From positions 20,647,501 to 20,711,500 of the forward strand of contig CM072877.1 in NCBI GenBank assembly GCA_036937835.1: a stretch of 64,000 nt of DNA. The letters are read 5' to 3'. Below, piece after piece: positions 21,662-33,748 of the stretch. Positions within the stretch are counted from its first letter, which is position 1. The number at the start of each line of letters is the position of its first letter. Source of the stretch: Pampus argenteus. Taxonomy: Eukaryota; Chordata; Actinopteri; Scombriformes; Stromateidae. A program made the position numbers and the translations under genes. Below the pieces are notes generated by a model. It searched no databases, was not told the origin of the DNA, and saw nothing but the letters and a program-made list of their open reading frames with translations.

Positions 21662-24600
21662 TTAGATGGTGCTTTCAGTGTGTGCATGACTGATGGTGTG
21701 AACATGTGGGTGTGCCTGGGCGTGGCTGGGCCTGCGGGGGCCCACACAGTTCTGCTGCTCACTGAGCAGAGTGATGGTCTCTCCCGGCCCGTTCTCGGGG
21801 CCGGCAGAGGGCGAGGACTTCTGGGACTTGGAGGAAAGGGAGGAGGACAGAGTCGGGTTGGGGTTAGAGATGCACGGCACTGTACTTTGTGAGACGGAGG
21901 TGTGGTTGGTCAGAGGGGAAGTGGCCTGGGGCAAAGACTGGCTCAGCCTGCGGCCGGAGGAGGTGCTTTGGGGCAGAGCGACATGGCTGCTCGGTGGCGT
22001 CGGCTGAGCGTTAGATAGCAGGCGTTTGGCGGGAGGCGTGGCCAGGGGCAGCGGAGCGCGCGTCCCTGGTGGTGTCATGGGAGGCAAAGATGCAGGCATG
22101 TCCAAGCGAGTGTGACTGCCCTCTGGTGACTGTGGTGTGCTGTCCAGCCTGGACGCCAGAAGACCATTCTGGTACTGGGAACGAGTGATCTGAAGAGACA
22201 AAAAACAAACTTACCTCCAACAAGTCTTTATCTAGTAAAGTTAAACATTTGTAGGCACATTTAGTGCATCTGTCCAGTGGAGAAATCCAACAAAACACAA
22301 CTAATAATAAAAGCAACAATACATTATGAATATTTTGTGTAAAGATTAATGTCTTTGTTGACCAGCAGGATAATGTGTAGAGAGTTACCTTGACAAACTG
22401 CAGGTCTGTCAGAGCACGTACACAGAAGTCTGGTATGTACTGGAAGGGGGTGCCCGGGATCTGAGTGTTGCTGCCGCAGACGGAGCCACTTTCTGGAGCG
22501 CGCTCAGTGCAGCTCAGCGACGCCGAGCGGTTGAGGTTGCCCCCGTGAGACGGAGAACGGAACTCTGGGATTGAAAGAGAAGGAAATGAGAGTGAATGAA
22601 AAAAGAAAAAGCAAGGAAAGCATGCATACACAAACACACACTTAAACATTAACACAGCAGAAAACACACCAAGAAACAAGGAAAGAATGACATGAAAATA
22701 CAATGGTGGAAAAATGAGGTCAGATCACACAAACGCAAACTAACATCATCATCATACGTTTACTATGATCGATTGATGGCACAGGCGTGAGATTGTGTGT
22801 CAAACATGCCATGCAACGAGGCAATCATGGCTAAAACAGGACTGTGTGAGCTTAGAGGATGGAGCTGTCCCATTGGCTGGGTTCAGTGATGTCATGGTGA
22901 CGAAGGAGGACGGCAGGAGAGTCGAAGAGCAGAGTTAAAGGGAAAAGACGTCAGTGATGAACTTCAGCTGAAAGTCGTGTAGGGGAGATCAGATGGGGAG
23001 AATATCTGTGCTTAAAGGAATAGTTTGACATTTTGGGAAATACTCTCATTTCCTTTTTTAGAGATAAAAGAGATGATCAATATCACTATTATATTTGACA
23101 GTTCTTCTTATTCCTTGCAAGAAAGCAAGAAAGCCTACTTCTCTAAATGTCAAACGATTCCTTTAATCGAAGGTCTACGGTCAGATCAGGCTTCTCCTCT
23201 TCTTGATACAGTGTCATAGGCGCAATGGAAAAAGCATCCGACCGTGGATCAGTGGTTAAAAGAGGAGCAGGAGGAGGAGGAGGAGGAGGAGGATGAGGAG
23301 GAGGTGAGACCTCATGCTCAGGGCCCCATCCAGCAAGCGTGTGGGACTTTCTTCATGGTGTAATAGTCTTCATGTGTGCCTCTTTCCTCAGCTGAACTTA
23401 CTACAGCTTTCTACTAATTATATTCATGATAAGTGAATCTACTGTAGTGTGGAACAATTAGTCGACCAGGAAGTCAACACTAATTCAGTTGTTACTAGCT
23501 GCTTCTGGAGCTTTAAACCACATCTCAGTGTTTTAAGCAGATTGTACAGAGGAAAGCCATGAGATGGGGTTGAAAGGCTGATATTGATATGGTGATTTAT
23601 ATTAACACGACCCATAACATAAATAAACATTTTAATAAAGGCAGGATGCTTTAATACAGCATCATCTGTTTCTGGACCTACAGCTGCATCTGCAATGAGT
23701 CAAACTCAGTCGGGCTGAAAACATATAACTTTAGGTCAAACTCATGTTTTATATCATTCTGCAGATTAAATAATTAAACAATAAAATCAATTAATGGATA
23801 ATGAATGCAATCGCTGTGGTAGAGGTACTAATCTCTAATTTCTAAAATAAAATAAATAAATAAAATAGTGAGAAATGCACATTATAATTACCAGAAATAC
23901 ACAAGTGTTTCGCATCAACAGTCCAAAAGCCAAAAATCTGCAATGATGTCAAATCCTCATGAAGCAGGAAATACAGCGTTTAGTATTTTGTGGTAATCTA
24001 CCGACAGCAGAGTTATTATGAATAACTGTCTGAATATGTTAATAATGTTTTTTACTCAACAAAATGTGTCCTTAAAATCTTTTGATTCAATTTTAATTTC
24101 AAATCAAACTTTTGACTGTATTTCATTTAATTATCATTAAATGTCCTATATGCCTGCGTGTGTTTGAGAACCTCGGCTTTTATTGGATGAAAACATATTT
24201 ATATTCTTCAAGGCATAAAAACAACAGTTTCGATGCTGAAGGATTCATATCTACAACTGAATTTATCCAACTATCAAGCAGGTTTTAAATGCTGTCAGTC
24301 TGAATGAGGACAAATGTCTTAAACTCTGTGGGTGTTCAATAGTGGCTGCTACTTGCTGGAGCAGGGCTCTGAAGATGATGGAAAGAGTAAATGGTGAGAC
24401 TGGCTTTACGAGGAACCCCCTCCCACCCTCCTCTGGCCCATGCGAGTGTTTACCTGGGAAACGAGAGAACAGAGAAAACCTCTTAAGAGAGAGGCGTCTT
24501 GGAGGGGGGGACGCCACTGATGGGGAAAGGGGAGGGGTGACAGCTGAGAGGAGGGGGAGGTAGAGGCAGAGAGACAGAGATGAGCATCTTTATTTGTTTT

Positions 24601-25358
24601 AGTGTAAATCACATCCCTGCTGCAGTTCCACTTCTCTTTGGGTCAAGTGTCTTCACTCAAAAGCCTCAGCAGTTGAATATAAAATAATATCAGAAATACT
24701 CTGTTTTTGTCTCATCTGGCTGGAGGTACGTCAGTGTTTTATTGACAGCAGCTTCCTGGCAGACAAGCGACCAAACCGGGACGGCTCCAAAGTAACGCAG
24801 GAATGTTTACTAATTAGATATCTAGCTGCTAACTGACATTAGCGATGCTCTTTTTCCTGGTGGCTTGTTCCAACCAGCTACGGTTCATGTTTGTAACAGG
24901 AAAGCTAATGTGGGTTGTTGTTCAGACTCTGTAGTTCTTGTGTTGTGTAGCAGGATGCTATCAGGCTCAGTGTGACTATTTTACAAGATTTGATTTGCTG
25001 CATGACTCCACCTTCACCTCCACCTTCACAAGCTAATGATTAACTGAGGGGACATCATCATGAACTCAAATAATTCAGAATATAAATGTCTCCCTCCGTC
25101 TATACACAACCAGAGATTATAAATTCTGTCATGAGAAATTCACCTTTATGCTAGAAATCTGACTAATAAGTATGTTTCCCTGGTAAAAGCTTTGGTCAGA
25201 CTGATACTAGAAATAAAGTAGTGTGTGTACTACTGCAGTAAACAGGATGGCATTATTACATAACTGGTTGGTGAATATTCATTCTCAACTGTTAAAGAAT
25301 TTTTACAAATTCCTGATTGATTTTTCTAAGTTACATATGATGTTTATGATGTTTGGCT

Positions 25359-25402
<44 letters not shown>

Positions 25403-25824
25403 AGCTGCATAATGTGGACATAAAGTACAGACAGCATTCGATCCAGGACAGAGAAACAGAAACAGGTCAACAGGAACATTTTACCTGCAGTTATAATATT
25501 GAACCACTAGGAGTCAGTAGCAGCTTTCTAAATACTGACACCACCAAGCTGCACTGTGGTCTTCTCAAAAAGGCTTACACCATCAAACACACACAACCTC
25601 CACCTCCTTCAGGTAGCAGCCTTTCCTCAGTCTACACCTGCATCTTTTCTTGGTGATTGGTCTCGGTCTGTTACTGTCCAGATAATATAACACCACTTAT
25701 AATGAGATTGTTTTTCTCCTTTCTTCATCTACTCCTGTTTTAATGAGCACTTTGCTTTTTGCTTTAAGGCAATTTTAGACATCTCTCCTAATCTTTGGAA
25801 TTTCCCAGTTTTGGGATTAATAAA

Positions 25825-25871
<47 letters not shown>

Positions 25872-26647
25872 CATGTATCTATCCATCAAATGTTAAAGTA
25901 AAACAGGCCTTATATATCTGACATGAAACACTCGTACTATCAAACCTCACAGAAAAAAATAAAAGAGAGAATCATAACTTGTTGTCATAACAACAGGACA
26001 GTGATTTTAGTGTTTGACCTTGTATGTGTGTTTGTACACGTATGTGTCGTCTCACCCAGTGACGGTGCACTTAGAGCCATGACGCCATAGTAGGAGAACG
26101 GGCCAGTTTCAAACTTCATGTTTTCATTTCCAGCTTCCACCTCCACTCGGCCCTGAAACACACACACACACACACACACAGACAGAGAGAGAGAGGATGT
26201 TTTGTTTAATGTTGTGTTAAATCCACTACTGTTCTGTGAATATCAGGAATAAACAGCTGGTGGCTCCAGTTCTCCCATCGGTGTCATTAATCTGAAGAAG
26301 AAGAAGAAAACACAACGAGATGAGCTTCAGTCAGAGCTCAGACGATGGAAAACATGAAATATGACATTTCTCTTTCTTTTATATATTTGAGGAATATTTC
26401 CATTTTAGTTTTATCAATACACCAAGTTTTGAATTTGAATTTTTGGAATTTCTACTCATGTTTTTTTAATGCAGAAATTGAAAAATGGAAATAAAAACAG
26501 GTTGATGGAAACACACCTGCTACACATTATAACTGTTAGTTAGTCAGGTGTCGTATCCTGTGGCAGGTAACAGGAACACTTTGACATCCCATAAATATTA
26601 GATTCTGCCACAGATGCACAAGTCCAGCTTCCAGTGTCTCTTTACCT

Positions 26648-26678
<31 letters not shown>

Positions 26679-27548
26679 ACACACACACACACATGTACAC
26701 ACACACACACACACACACACGTGGAACAGGAGCAGCGGAGTTCAGGTTGCATGCTGAGTGTCTGTAGTCACTTTATCCACACCTCAGGTGTCAACAACAA
26801 ACACTCAGCCACCAAATAAGAACATTTACAGAACAAACACGCCTTAAAAACTTCTGAACATGTTTTTATATGTAAAAGTGTCCACAGCTTCCTCTGGAGA
26901 TACAAAAGACTTTATCATTAATGGAAGTTGGTTGAAAATGCTGCAGCTTTCAGACTGAGACACATGTTGTGCTGCAGAGATGTTCTGGCCGACACATCAC
27001 GTTCTGCAGACTCTTCGTTTGGTACAGATGCAAAATTCACACCTTAATCATTTAAAACATGATTTTCAATGAAAATGAGAATAATGATGTAAAAATGTTC
27101 ATTTCCTCTAATATTATAAATAGTATTACAATCAGTCAAAATAATCACAATTATTATTAGATGTTAGACAATTGTTTTTAGAGAATTGTTCAGTCATACT
27201 TTATACTACTTGTTTCACATATGCAGTAGTACTCCCCAACATCTGGACACACCTGGTTCCTCTTCACCTTTATACCTTCAGTATAAAGTCAAGAGGTTGT
27301 TCACAACAAGCTAGTGAAACCGTGTTCCTGCACATGCTCAGTGACGTCTGCCTTACACAGAATCTACTCTACACTATAACAAATGATTATTAACAACTAT
27401 AGTGAGTTTATATATAGTGAGTATAGTGAGTCTGCAGCAGAGCTACAGTATGTGCAGATACTAAAATGATATTAAAATCTAAAGTGAGCGAAAACGATTC
27501 CTGTAGTTGATTAAGTCAATCGACAGATAATTTAGCAGGAACTATTTT

Positions 27549-27612
<64 letters not shown>

Positions 27613-30600
27613 CCTTATATATGTGATGGTGATTTTATGGTTCTCAAATGTGCTTTTGTTCATTTAATATCATTGAAAACTTAATAAATTTTAGATTTAG
27701 ACTCTTTTTCACATTTAAAATAATAAAAAAACAAAACACTGATAATGAAATTTAGGGCTGAAAATAACGATTATTTTCATTATACATTAACCTGCATATT
27801 AAATCTGAGCAGTTTAACCACACAACTGTCCCACTATTAGTCTGCATTGTGTTATTAGCATCAGTATATAAACTGTCAACTCAACAAGGTTGCTTCAAAC
27901 AGCAAAAACACTTAATTACGTTAAGTCGGGCGTGTCTTAAAGGTTGACGTGTTCAGCGGCTGGATCGGTGCAGACTGAGGCTGTGACCTGAGATAAACCT
28001 GTTTGTTTATCCAATCTGACTCCGTTATGACCCGTCAACAAGCAGGCGGAGGACAACACGTCTCACCTGAGATATGACATCTCATTTTAATCTTTATTTA
28101 TTTATTTATTGACCTTTCTTCAGTCTTTAGTGCTGCAGTTCAGTTTATTAACAGGAGTGACATCCACATCTCCCCATATTTAAAGGTATTGATTAATGTG
28201 TTGTCGTTGTGTATGATTATATTATTAGTTAATTATTAGTTTGTATGTTGTATCATCACCGTATACGTTGTTGTTTTGTGTTAAACTTGTTAAAAACAAA
28301 CAGAAATGTTGACAAATCAATTCAAACTTGCTTGGAATGAATATTGGATATTGATATTATCTGACTTTTGTCACCTGTGTGAATGCGTACCTGCAGAATG
28401 AGTATGAAGAAGTCCACAGATTTGCCCCTCTGGTACAGGAAGTGCTGCAGCGAGCGTTTGTCGTTTTCGTCGAACTTGACCTCCTGGATGACGTCTGGGT
28501 GTTTGAGGATCCTCAGTAAGACCTTCTCTGTGATCTGGAACGGGCTGAACAGGCTCACCTCTGCAGGAGAAGATGATGCACAATATTAGTTTGTGTTGAA
28601 GAAGATTAGCGGCTAAATGCTGCACTATGTTCACCAGCTGCTCTACAGTAACTGTGTCTGGTAGCTGTTTGGCTTTTTACAGCTTCTTCTCTGAAACGAC
28701 GCTGTGAGAGCTGAAAGTGAACCAGAACAGTAAAGTTACAGCAGGACAGATAAACAATGAGCTGAACGTCACTATGAAGCTCTGTGAAGACGAGCTGATT
28801 GCTACTCTGATAGATTACATTTGATAATAATAATGACCTGTTTAACACCCCACTTATTAAAAATATACAAACAAATCTAATGAATTATGTTTAACTTTGA
28901 ATACAAGCTGCATTGAAATTGCATTGTGTTGTTTGGTAATTCTATTTTTGTATTAAGTTTCTTATAAAAATTGAGTTGAATATTTTGATGATTATTTTAA
29001 GTTTTTATACCTTTTTTTGTTATTCTACTGAATACTTTGATTAAAATACTGAAAATCCATAAAATGAACAGACTGTTCAGGCTGTGCAGGAAAGGTCACC
29101 ATGAATCAGTGAACGCCGTTAATCCACTTGACTGCAGATTAGCCGCCGCCCCCTAAGTGCTCACCTGTGGCCAGGAAACGATGAGCTGCCAGCATGAGCT
29201 GCGGAGAGATCTTCACTTTACTGTCGGCGTCGTGCTTGAAGGCGGAGAAGTCGCGCTTGCTTTTATTGGGATCCACTTTTTTCCTGTTTCTGTTGTCAGC
29301 TGCAGGGAAGATGAATTAAAGAGAACTGAGAGACTCGTGCAAGAATATTTACAAATTCTTCTCCCAAATCTTTTCTGTGAGGTGTGCCTGGTCGAGTTAA
29401 CGTGTGGTAAATCTCTCTGTGGTAAAACACTCCATGATTGATATGAGAGGAGGTCATGTGACCATTACAGCCTACAGCGGGTGATGTTACACCGTCAGCT
29501 GCAGCTCAACATGATGCTGTTGCTGCAAAAAAACACGCCAATAAAAGCCAAATAATCCAAACACACCTATCAATAAACTGGCAGCCATGATGATGATGAT
29601 GATGATGATGATGAATAATAGAATAATAATAATAGAATATTAATTTAGCATTAAGTTTGCTTTAAGGGTTTTAACTGTAGTAATTTATCATAACTGTAAG
29701 TCAAACATAAGCTTTTATGAATCTGTTCATGACTGGTACTGAAATATCTGATTTACAGATAAAAACTTATTTTATTTTATACAGGCACACTCTGTTCTGA
29801 TTGGACGGATTCAGGACGTTCAGGAGCAGTATTAGCAGTATTAGTAGCAGTATTAGTAGTATTTGTAGCAGTATTAGCAGTATTAGTAGTAGTAGCAGTA
29901 TTAGTAGTATTCGTAGCAGTATTAGTAGTATTCATAGCAGTATTAGTAGTATTCCTAGCAGTATTAGTAGTATTCGTAGCAGTATTAGTAGTAGCCGAAT
30001 CACATCTGAAACATGAGAGTGAAGGTGAACAACCTGACGTCATCACGAGGAGGAAGTACAGGTAACAGAGTTTTCAGGGCAGGTTAGAGCCCTGAGTTTT
30101 GACTTGCAGGCAGCATACCTACATACATATATCCACCTTTGGAGCGGACATTATATCTGTTCATATAAGAGGCCTGATGTCTACAGGGTATCTGTGTGTT
30201 TACATTTATATCTGTGACCAGTGCTGACTCACTGTAAAGGTCAGATTCATCCAGGATCTCTGATTTGATGATCTCCTCGATGACGTCCTCCAAGGTGACC
30301 AATCCCAGCACCTCATAGAAAGGATCGCCCTCCCCCTCGTTGTTCACTTTCTGGACGATGGCCAGGTGGGATTTACCTGGCGAGGAGAGAGATAGAGATC
30401 ACCTGAAGGTCACATCCCTGCTGAAAGTATAGTTTATGACAATCCCCACATTCCCACAAACTGTCAGGAAAGTAGGACAGCATCAAACACAAAGGAGGAG
30501 AGGGCGCTTTGAATTCCACCGATCAAAACGCCCTTTCTTGTTTTTCTATTTTCAGCAGTCAAGCTGTCAGAGCTGTCTGTGGATTTAGTCTGACTGCCGG

Positions 30601-30802
30601 GCGACAGACTGATGCCTTAATATAGCTCAGAGTGGACTAAGAGCTTTGGAGAGAAAAGAGCTGCAGGAACTGCCAAAAAGCTGAGATGAAGACTGAAGGG
30701 GAGCAAAAACTGATGAATCCTCATTACTAAAAAACACACGACACAAAGACTGTAAGATGACGTAACCACATTCACAGAAGCTGCTGAACACTGAGCCTCA
30801 GC

Positions 30803-30869
<67 letters not shown>

Positions 30870-33114
30870 TCCTTTTGTTTCCTGCTGCATTTGCATCATG
30901 TCTGCTTTACAAAACCCATTAATCACAATTATTTACATATTGTCTGATCACGTCATTGTTCTGTGTGAATGACATTATCAGCCAAGATCATTATATCTAA
31001 TAACCAATAATCAACAATTAGTAACAGTAACTGTCTGACAGAGCAGGAGCAGCGCAGCAGGCGGATCCTGTGAAGGTCAGCAATTAGCAACAATCAATTA
31101 TGAATCACTTATTAGGTTGCAGCTTCTCAAATGAAACATGTGTCTGTTTTTCTTTGTCAGATATGATTTTAATATAAACTTAATATCTTATTTTGGATCA
31201 TTAGTTAATCAGGTTAATGGGTCTGAACCACAGTAAATATTGATTAAAACCCCTCATAGCTGTATCTGCTGTAAACTATGAAGCACAGATGATCATTTTC
31301 ATTATCGTTAGTTGCAGCCCAGAACATTTTGGGCATTTTTGCTTTAGAAAAACAAACATTGTAATCGACTAATCGTTGCAGCTTTAACTCAGTGATAGAT
31401 TGAGAACAGTTTGAAGAGGTTTTGATCGATTATATAACAACAACAACAACACACACGTGCATCACGTGTGTGTTGTTGCTCTCTTGTTTTGTGTGTAAAT
31501 GTAGGCTGTGATGTTCCACTCGTCAATGCTGCTGCGGATCAATACAGACAGGATGCTGAGGGAGGGAGGGAGGGAGGGAGGGAGGGAGGGACAGATGGGG
31601 AGTGTTTTATGATGGCTGCAGGTTTTCATTTCAAACACACACACACCTTTCTTAAACTCCTCCAGCATGGCGTCCAGCTTGGTGTCGTGAAACACAAAGT
31701 GCACGGGGTGGTTGTAGAACTTGGTGATGGTCTTCAGGGTGGTGCAGTCGTCCGGATCCACGAAGGCCAGGTCCTTCACGTACAGGATGTCCATGATGTT
31801 GGACCTCTCGTCGTCGTACACGGGGATGCGAGTGTATCCACTCTCCATGATCTCAGACATGGTGTTGAAGTCCAGCACGGCGTCGGCTTGGATCATGAAG
31901 CAGTTCCCTAAAGGCGTCATCACGTCCTCCACGGTCTTGGTCCGCAGCTCCAGAGCGCCCTGGATCATGTTCATCTCCTCTTTCACCAGGTCGTTGTAGG
32001 GCTCCGTCACTTTCAGCATCTCCACCAGCTTCTCCCTGTTGTACACGGTGCCGATCTCCTGCCCCAGCAGCACGTCCAGCAGCTTGCTGACGGGGAAGGA
32101 CACCGGAAAGGTCAGGAACATGAAGAACTTGGTTACGGAGATGGTGTTGGCTCCTACAGCCAGCCCGTGGCGAGAGCACAGCGCCTGGGGGACGATCTCA
32201 CCGAAGATGACGATCCCAATGGTGGACGCTACCACAGCACCCAACCCTGACCCGATGAGGTCGTCGAGGAGGATAGTGAGAGTGGTGTTGACCAGAACGT
32301 TGCCCAGCAGCAGCGAGCACAGCAGGTAGTTCCCTTTGCTGCGGATGGGCTCAATCTTCCGGGCGTATTTCTTCTCTTTGTCGGTGCCACAGCTCTGCAC
32401 GATGCGCAGCTCCATGGGGTCCAAAGCCATCAAGCCCAGGTTCAAACCACTGAACATCCCGGAGAGCACCAGCAGGCAGGCGATGAGGATGATCTGCAGC
32501 CACAGGGGCAGCAGAGACTTCTTCTCCTCCACCACCAGCATCCTGCCATCTCCGTCCCCCAGCAGCACCCACCTGCTCCCATCAGGGCTCGGGGTGCACA
32601 GGGCATACTCCTTCCGCGGCTCGCTCTTGCGCAGCGGCTTAATGTGCAGCGCAAGCAGCCCTGAAGTCCTCCCGCTGCTGACGTTCATGAAGGTCCCGAC
32701 GCTGATGTCCTTCGTGAAATCAGCACAGGTCCTGTCCGGCGCGTCCATCATGCCGCTGCCGCCTCTTGGCGCCGCCGCCTCCTCCTCCTCCTCCTCTTCA
32801 TCTGCACCTCCGCCGCCGTCCGTGAGCTCCGTGAAGCGGATTTGCTTCCAGGTGCCCGAGTGGAGCTGCACCCCGTAAAAACGGAGCTGCACGGAGCTCT
32901 CCTCCGTCACCTGCAGGACACCGTCGTCATTGGTGGTGGCCGGCTTGTCGCTCCTCTCCAGCCGCATGCCGAGCACCTGGCTCCCGCTGCGATCCGCGCC
33001 GGACGCCGCCGCCGCCGCCGCCACCACCGTCTCTGTCCGGCCGCCGACGGCGCTCCACAGGCAGATAATGACGGTGAGGATATAACCCTGCTGCCCGCTC
33101 CAGTCTGTCGCCAT
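21662..33114 (-). CDS. cnnm4: cnnm4, CNNM-family magnesium transport mediator
   Basis: Seven coding exons: 31647-33114, 30233-30376, 29165-29299, 28391-28560, 26056-26152, 22389-22564, 21662-22189. They join in phase to 905 aa (human CNNM4 775, CNNM2 875). Residues 1-26 form a signal peptide. The ectodomain carries an Asn-Val-Ser glycosylation site near residue 144 and a Glu-rich run near 105-112. DUF21 spans about 203-385 with the intact motifs SGMFSGLNLGLMALDPMEL and GEIVPQALCSRHG. The CBS pair spans about 391-530 (TKTVEDVMTPL, YTRIPVYDDERSNI), followed by a cNMP-like domain and a long Ser/Pro-rich tail. CNNM4 exports Mg2+ across basolateral membranes. CNNM4 rather than CNNM2 is chosen from KRDFSAFK, LAAHRFLATEVS, DVIQE and ENMKFETG, and from its position just upstream of cnnm3. 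The tail (SEQQNCV) looks partly CNNM2-like. Whether this is a 4a or 4b copy cannot be told here. Confidence 0.95.
23012..23166. mobile_element. short MITE, deletion derivative of family C
   Basis: Left end ttaaaggaatagtttgacat and right end gtcaaacgattcctttaa are inverted copies, 155 bases apart. It lies upstream of cnnm4 exon 6 within the large intron 5. Confidence 0.75.
23216..23257 (+). pseudogene. tRNA-Arg-like 5' half fragment
   Basis: ggcgcaatgg...gcatccgac..tggatcag resembles the D arm and anticodon arm of tRNA-Arg (TGGCGCAATGG A-box, then GACTACGGATCAG). No T arm follows; instead a GGA repeat begins. It sits 50 bases after the family C MITE. Recognition is by eye. Confidence 0.4.
23258..24300. 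other. intronic stretch in cnnm4 intron 5
   Basis: (GGA)n at about 23271-23303 and a fragment of the ATCGATTAAT-type dispersed repeat near 23760-23960. No exon seen. Confidence 0.4.
25361..25400. repeat. (CA)n microsatellite
   Basis: Pure CA run in cnnm4 intron 5. A (GTCT)n tract follows at about 25826-25860. Confidence 0.9.
26157..26180. repeat. (CA)n abutting the cnnm4 exon 5 acceptor
   Basis: On the gene strand a (GT)n run leads directly into tttcag before the first exonic base at 26152, so the polypyrimidine tract is largely replaced by the microsatellite. Confidence 0.85.
26649..26720. repeat. (CA)n microsatellite
   Basis: Interrupted CA run in cnnm4 intron 4. Confidence 0.9.
27552..27611. 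repeat. (TA)n microsatellite
   Basis: About 30 TA units in cnnm4 intron 4. Confidence 0.95.
28612..28760 (+). repeat. dispersed repeat, family B
   Basis: Shares gctgcactatgttcaccagc and gagagctgaaagtgaacc with 43562-43645. A more diverged copy (ctccactatgttcaccagct) lies at 57130-57200. Intronic in cnnm4 intron 3. No coding capacity or clear ends. Confidence 0.65.
29826..29995. repeat. (AGTATTAGC/AGTATTCGT)n trinucleotide-based tract
   Basis: Imperfect AGC/AGT/ATT triplet tract in cnnm4 intron 2. It reads as Ser-Ile or Thr-Asn repeats in open frames that are not genes. An (ATG)n run lies at 29588-29613. Confidence 0.85.
30808..30867. repeat. (CA)n microsatellite
   Basis: About 30 CA units in cnnm4 intron 1. 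A (GGGA)n tract lies at 31559-31590 in the same intron. Confidence 0.95.
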
Positions 33115-33143
33115 GTTTGTTTCACTGTGCGGCGACCTGGGGC

Positions 33144-33151
33144 TGACGTCA
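33144..33151. promoter_or_regulatory. cnnm4: perfect CRE octamer upstream of cnnm4
   Basis: The palindrome TGACGTCA, the full CREB/ATF consensus, lies 30 bases upstream of the cnnm4 start codon at 33114. A GC box (CTCCGCCCCC, 33171-33180) lies just beyond it. No TATA box was seen. The position suggests a core-promoter or 5' leader element; function is inferred. Confidence 0.5.
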
Positions 33152-33370
33152 CTTACTCATGTCCGAGCAGCTCCGCCCCCATCACACACACACACACACA
33201 CAGGTAGAGCCAAACAACCAAACACACACACACACACACTACTGCTGCTTCAACACCTGTAAATCACCGCAGCAAGGTCTCCAGAACATGCATCATGCAT
33301 CCACCCTGCGTCACCTCCACCCCCAGCCCCCTCCTCTGTTATTCTCCGGGCGATGCGGCACACAGGAGGG

Positions 33371-33371
33371 A

Positions 33372-33403
<32 letters not shown>

Positions 33404-33404
33404 C

Positions 33405-33436
<32 letters not shown>

Positions 33437-33449
33437 CTGCTGCTGGTGC

Positions 33450-33481
<32 letters not shown>

Positions 33482-33532
33482 ATGATGCTGATGATGATGA
33501 TGATGATGATGCTACTGCTGCTGCTGCTGCTG
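33371..33532. repeat. compound (CTG)n/(ATG)n trinucleotide tract
   Basis: Blocks of CTG alternate with blocks of ATG in one register, so the cnnm4 strand reads CAG and CAT blocks. It lies about 260-420 bases upstream of the cnnm4 start codon. Confidence 0.95.
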
Positions 33533-33715
33533 CGGGCAGCGGTTTTTTATCCCATTGTATCCGGAGCCAGCTGCTGTTATGTAAAGGCAGATGACATGTG
33601 CTCCCCTGCAGCATCCTGCAGGATTCTGGATGCTGATGTTTTCTCTTGTGTTTATTGTTTGTTTTTACCAGGAAAAATTCATTCAGTTAAACAAAAGCAG
33701 CAACACAAAGTTTCA

Positions 33716-33748
<33 letters not shown>

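Noticed and set aside
31462..31646. C-terminal continuation of the cnnm4 first exon frame
   Set aside because: The frame reads through the donor at 31646/31647 into intron; homologues splice after EEFKKG.
32336..33207. Plus-strand frames over cnnm4 exon 1
   Set aside because: Antisense shadows of the long first exon; no independent family likeness.
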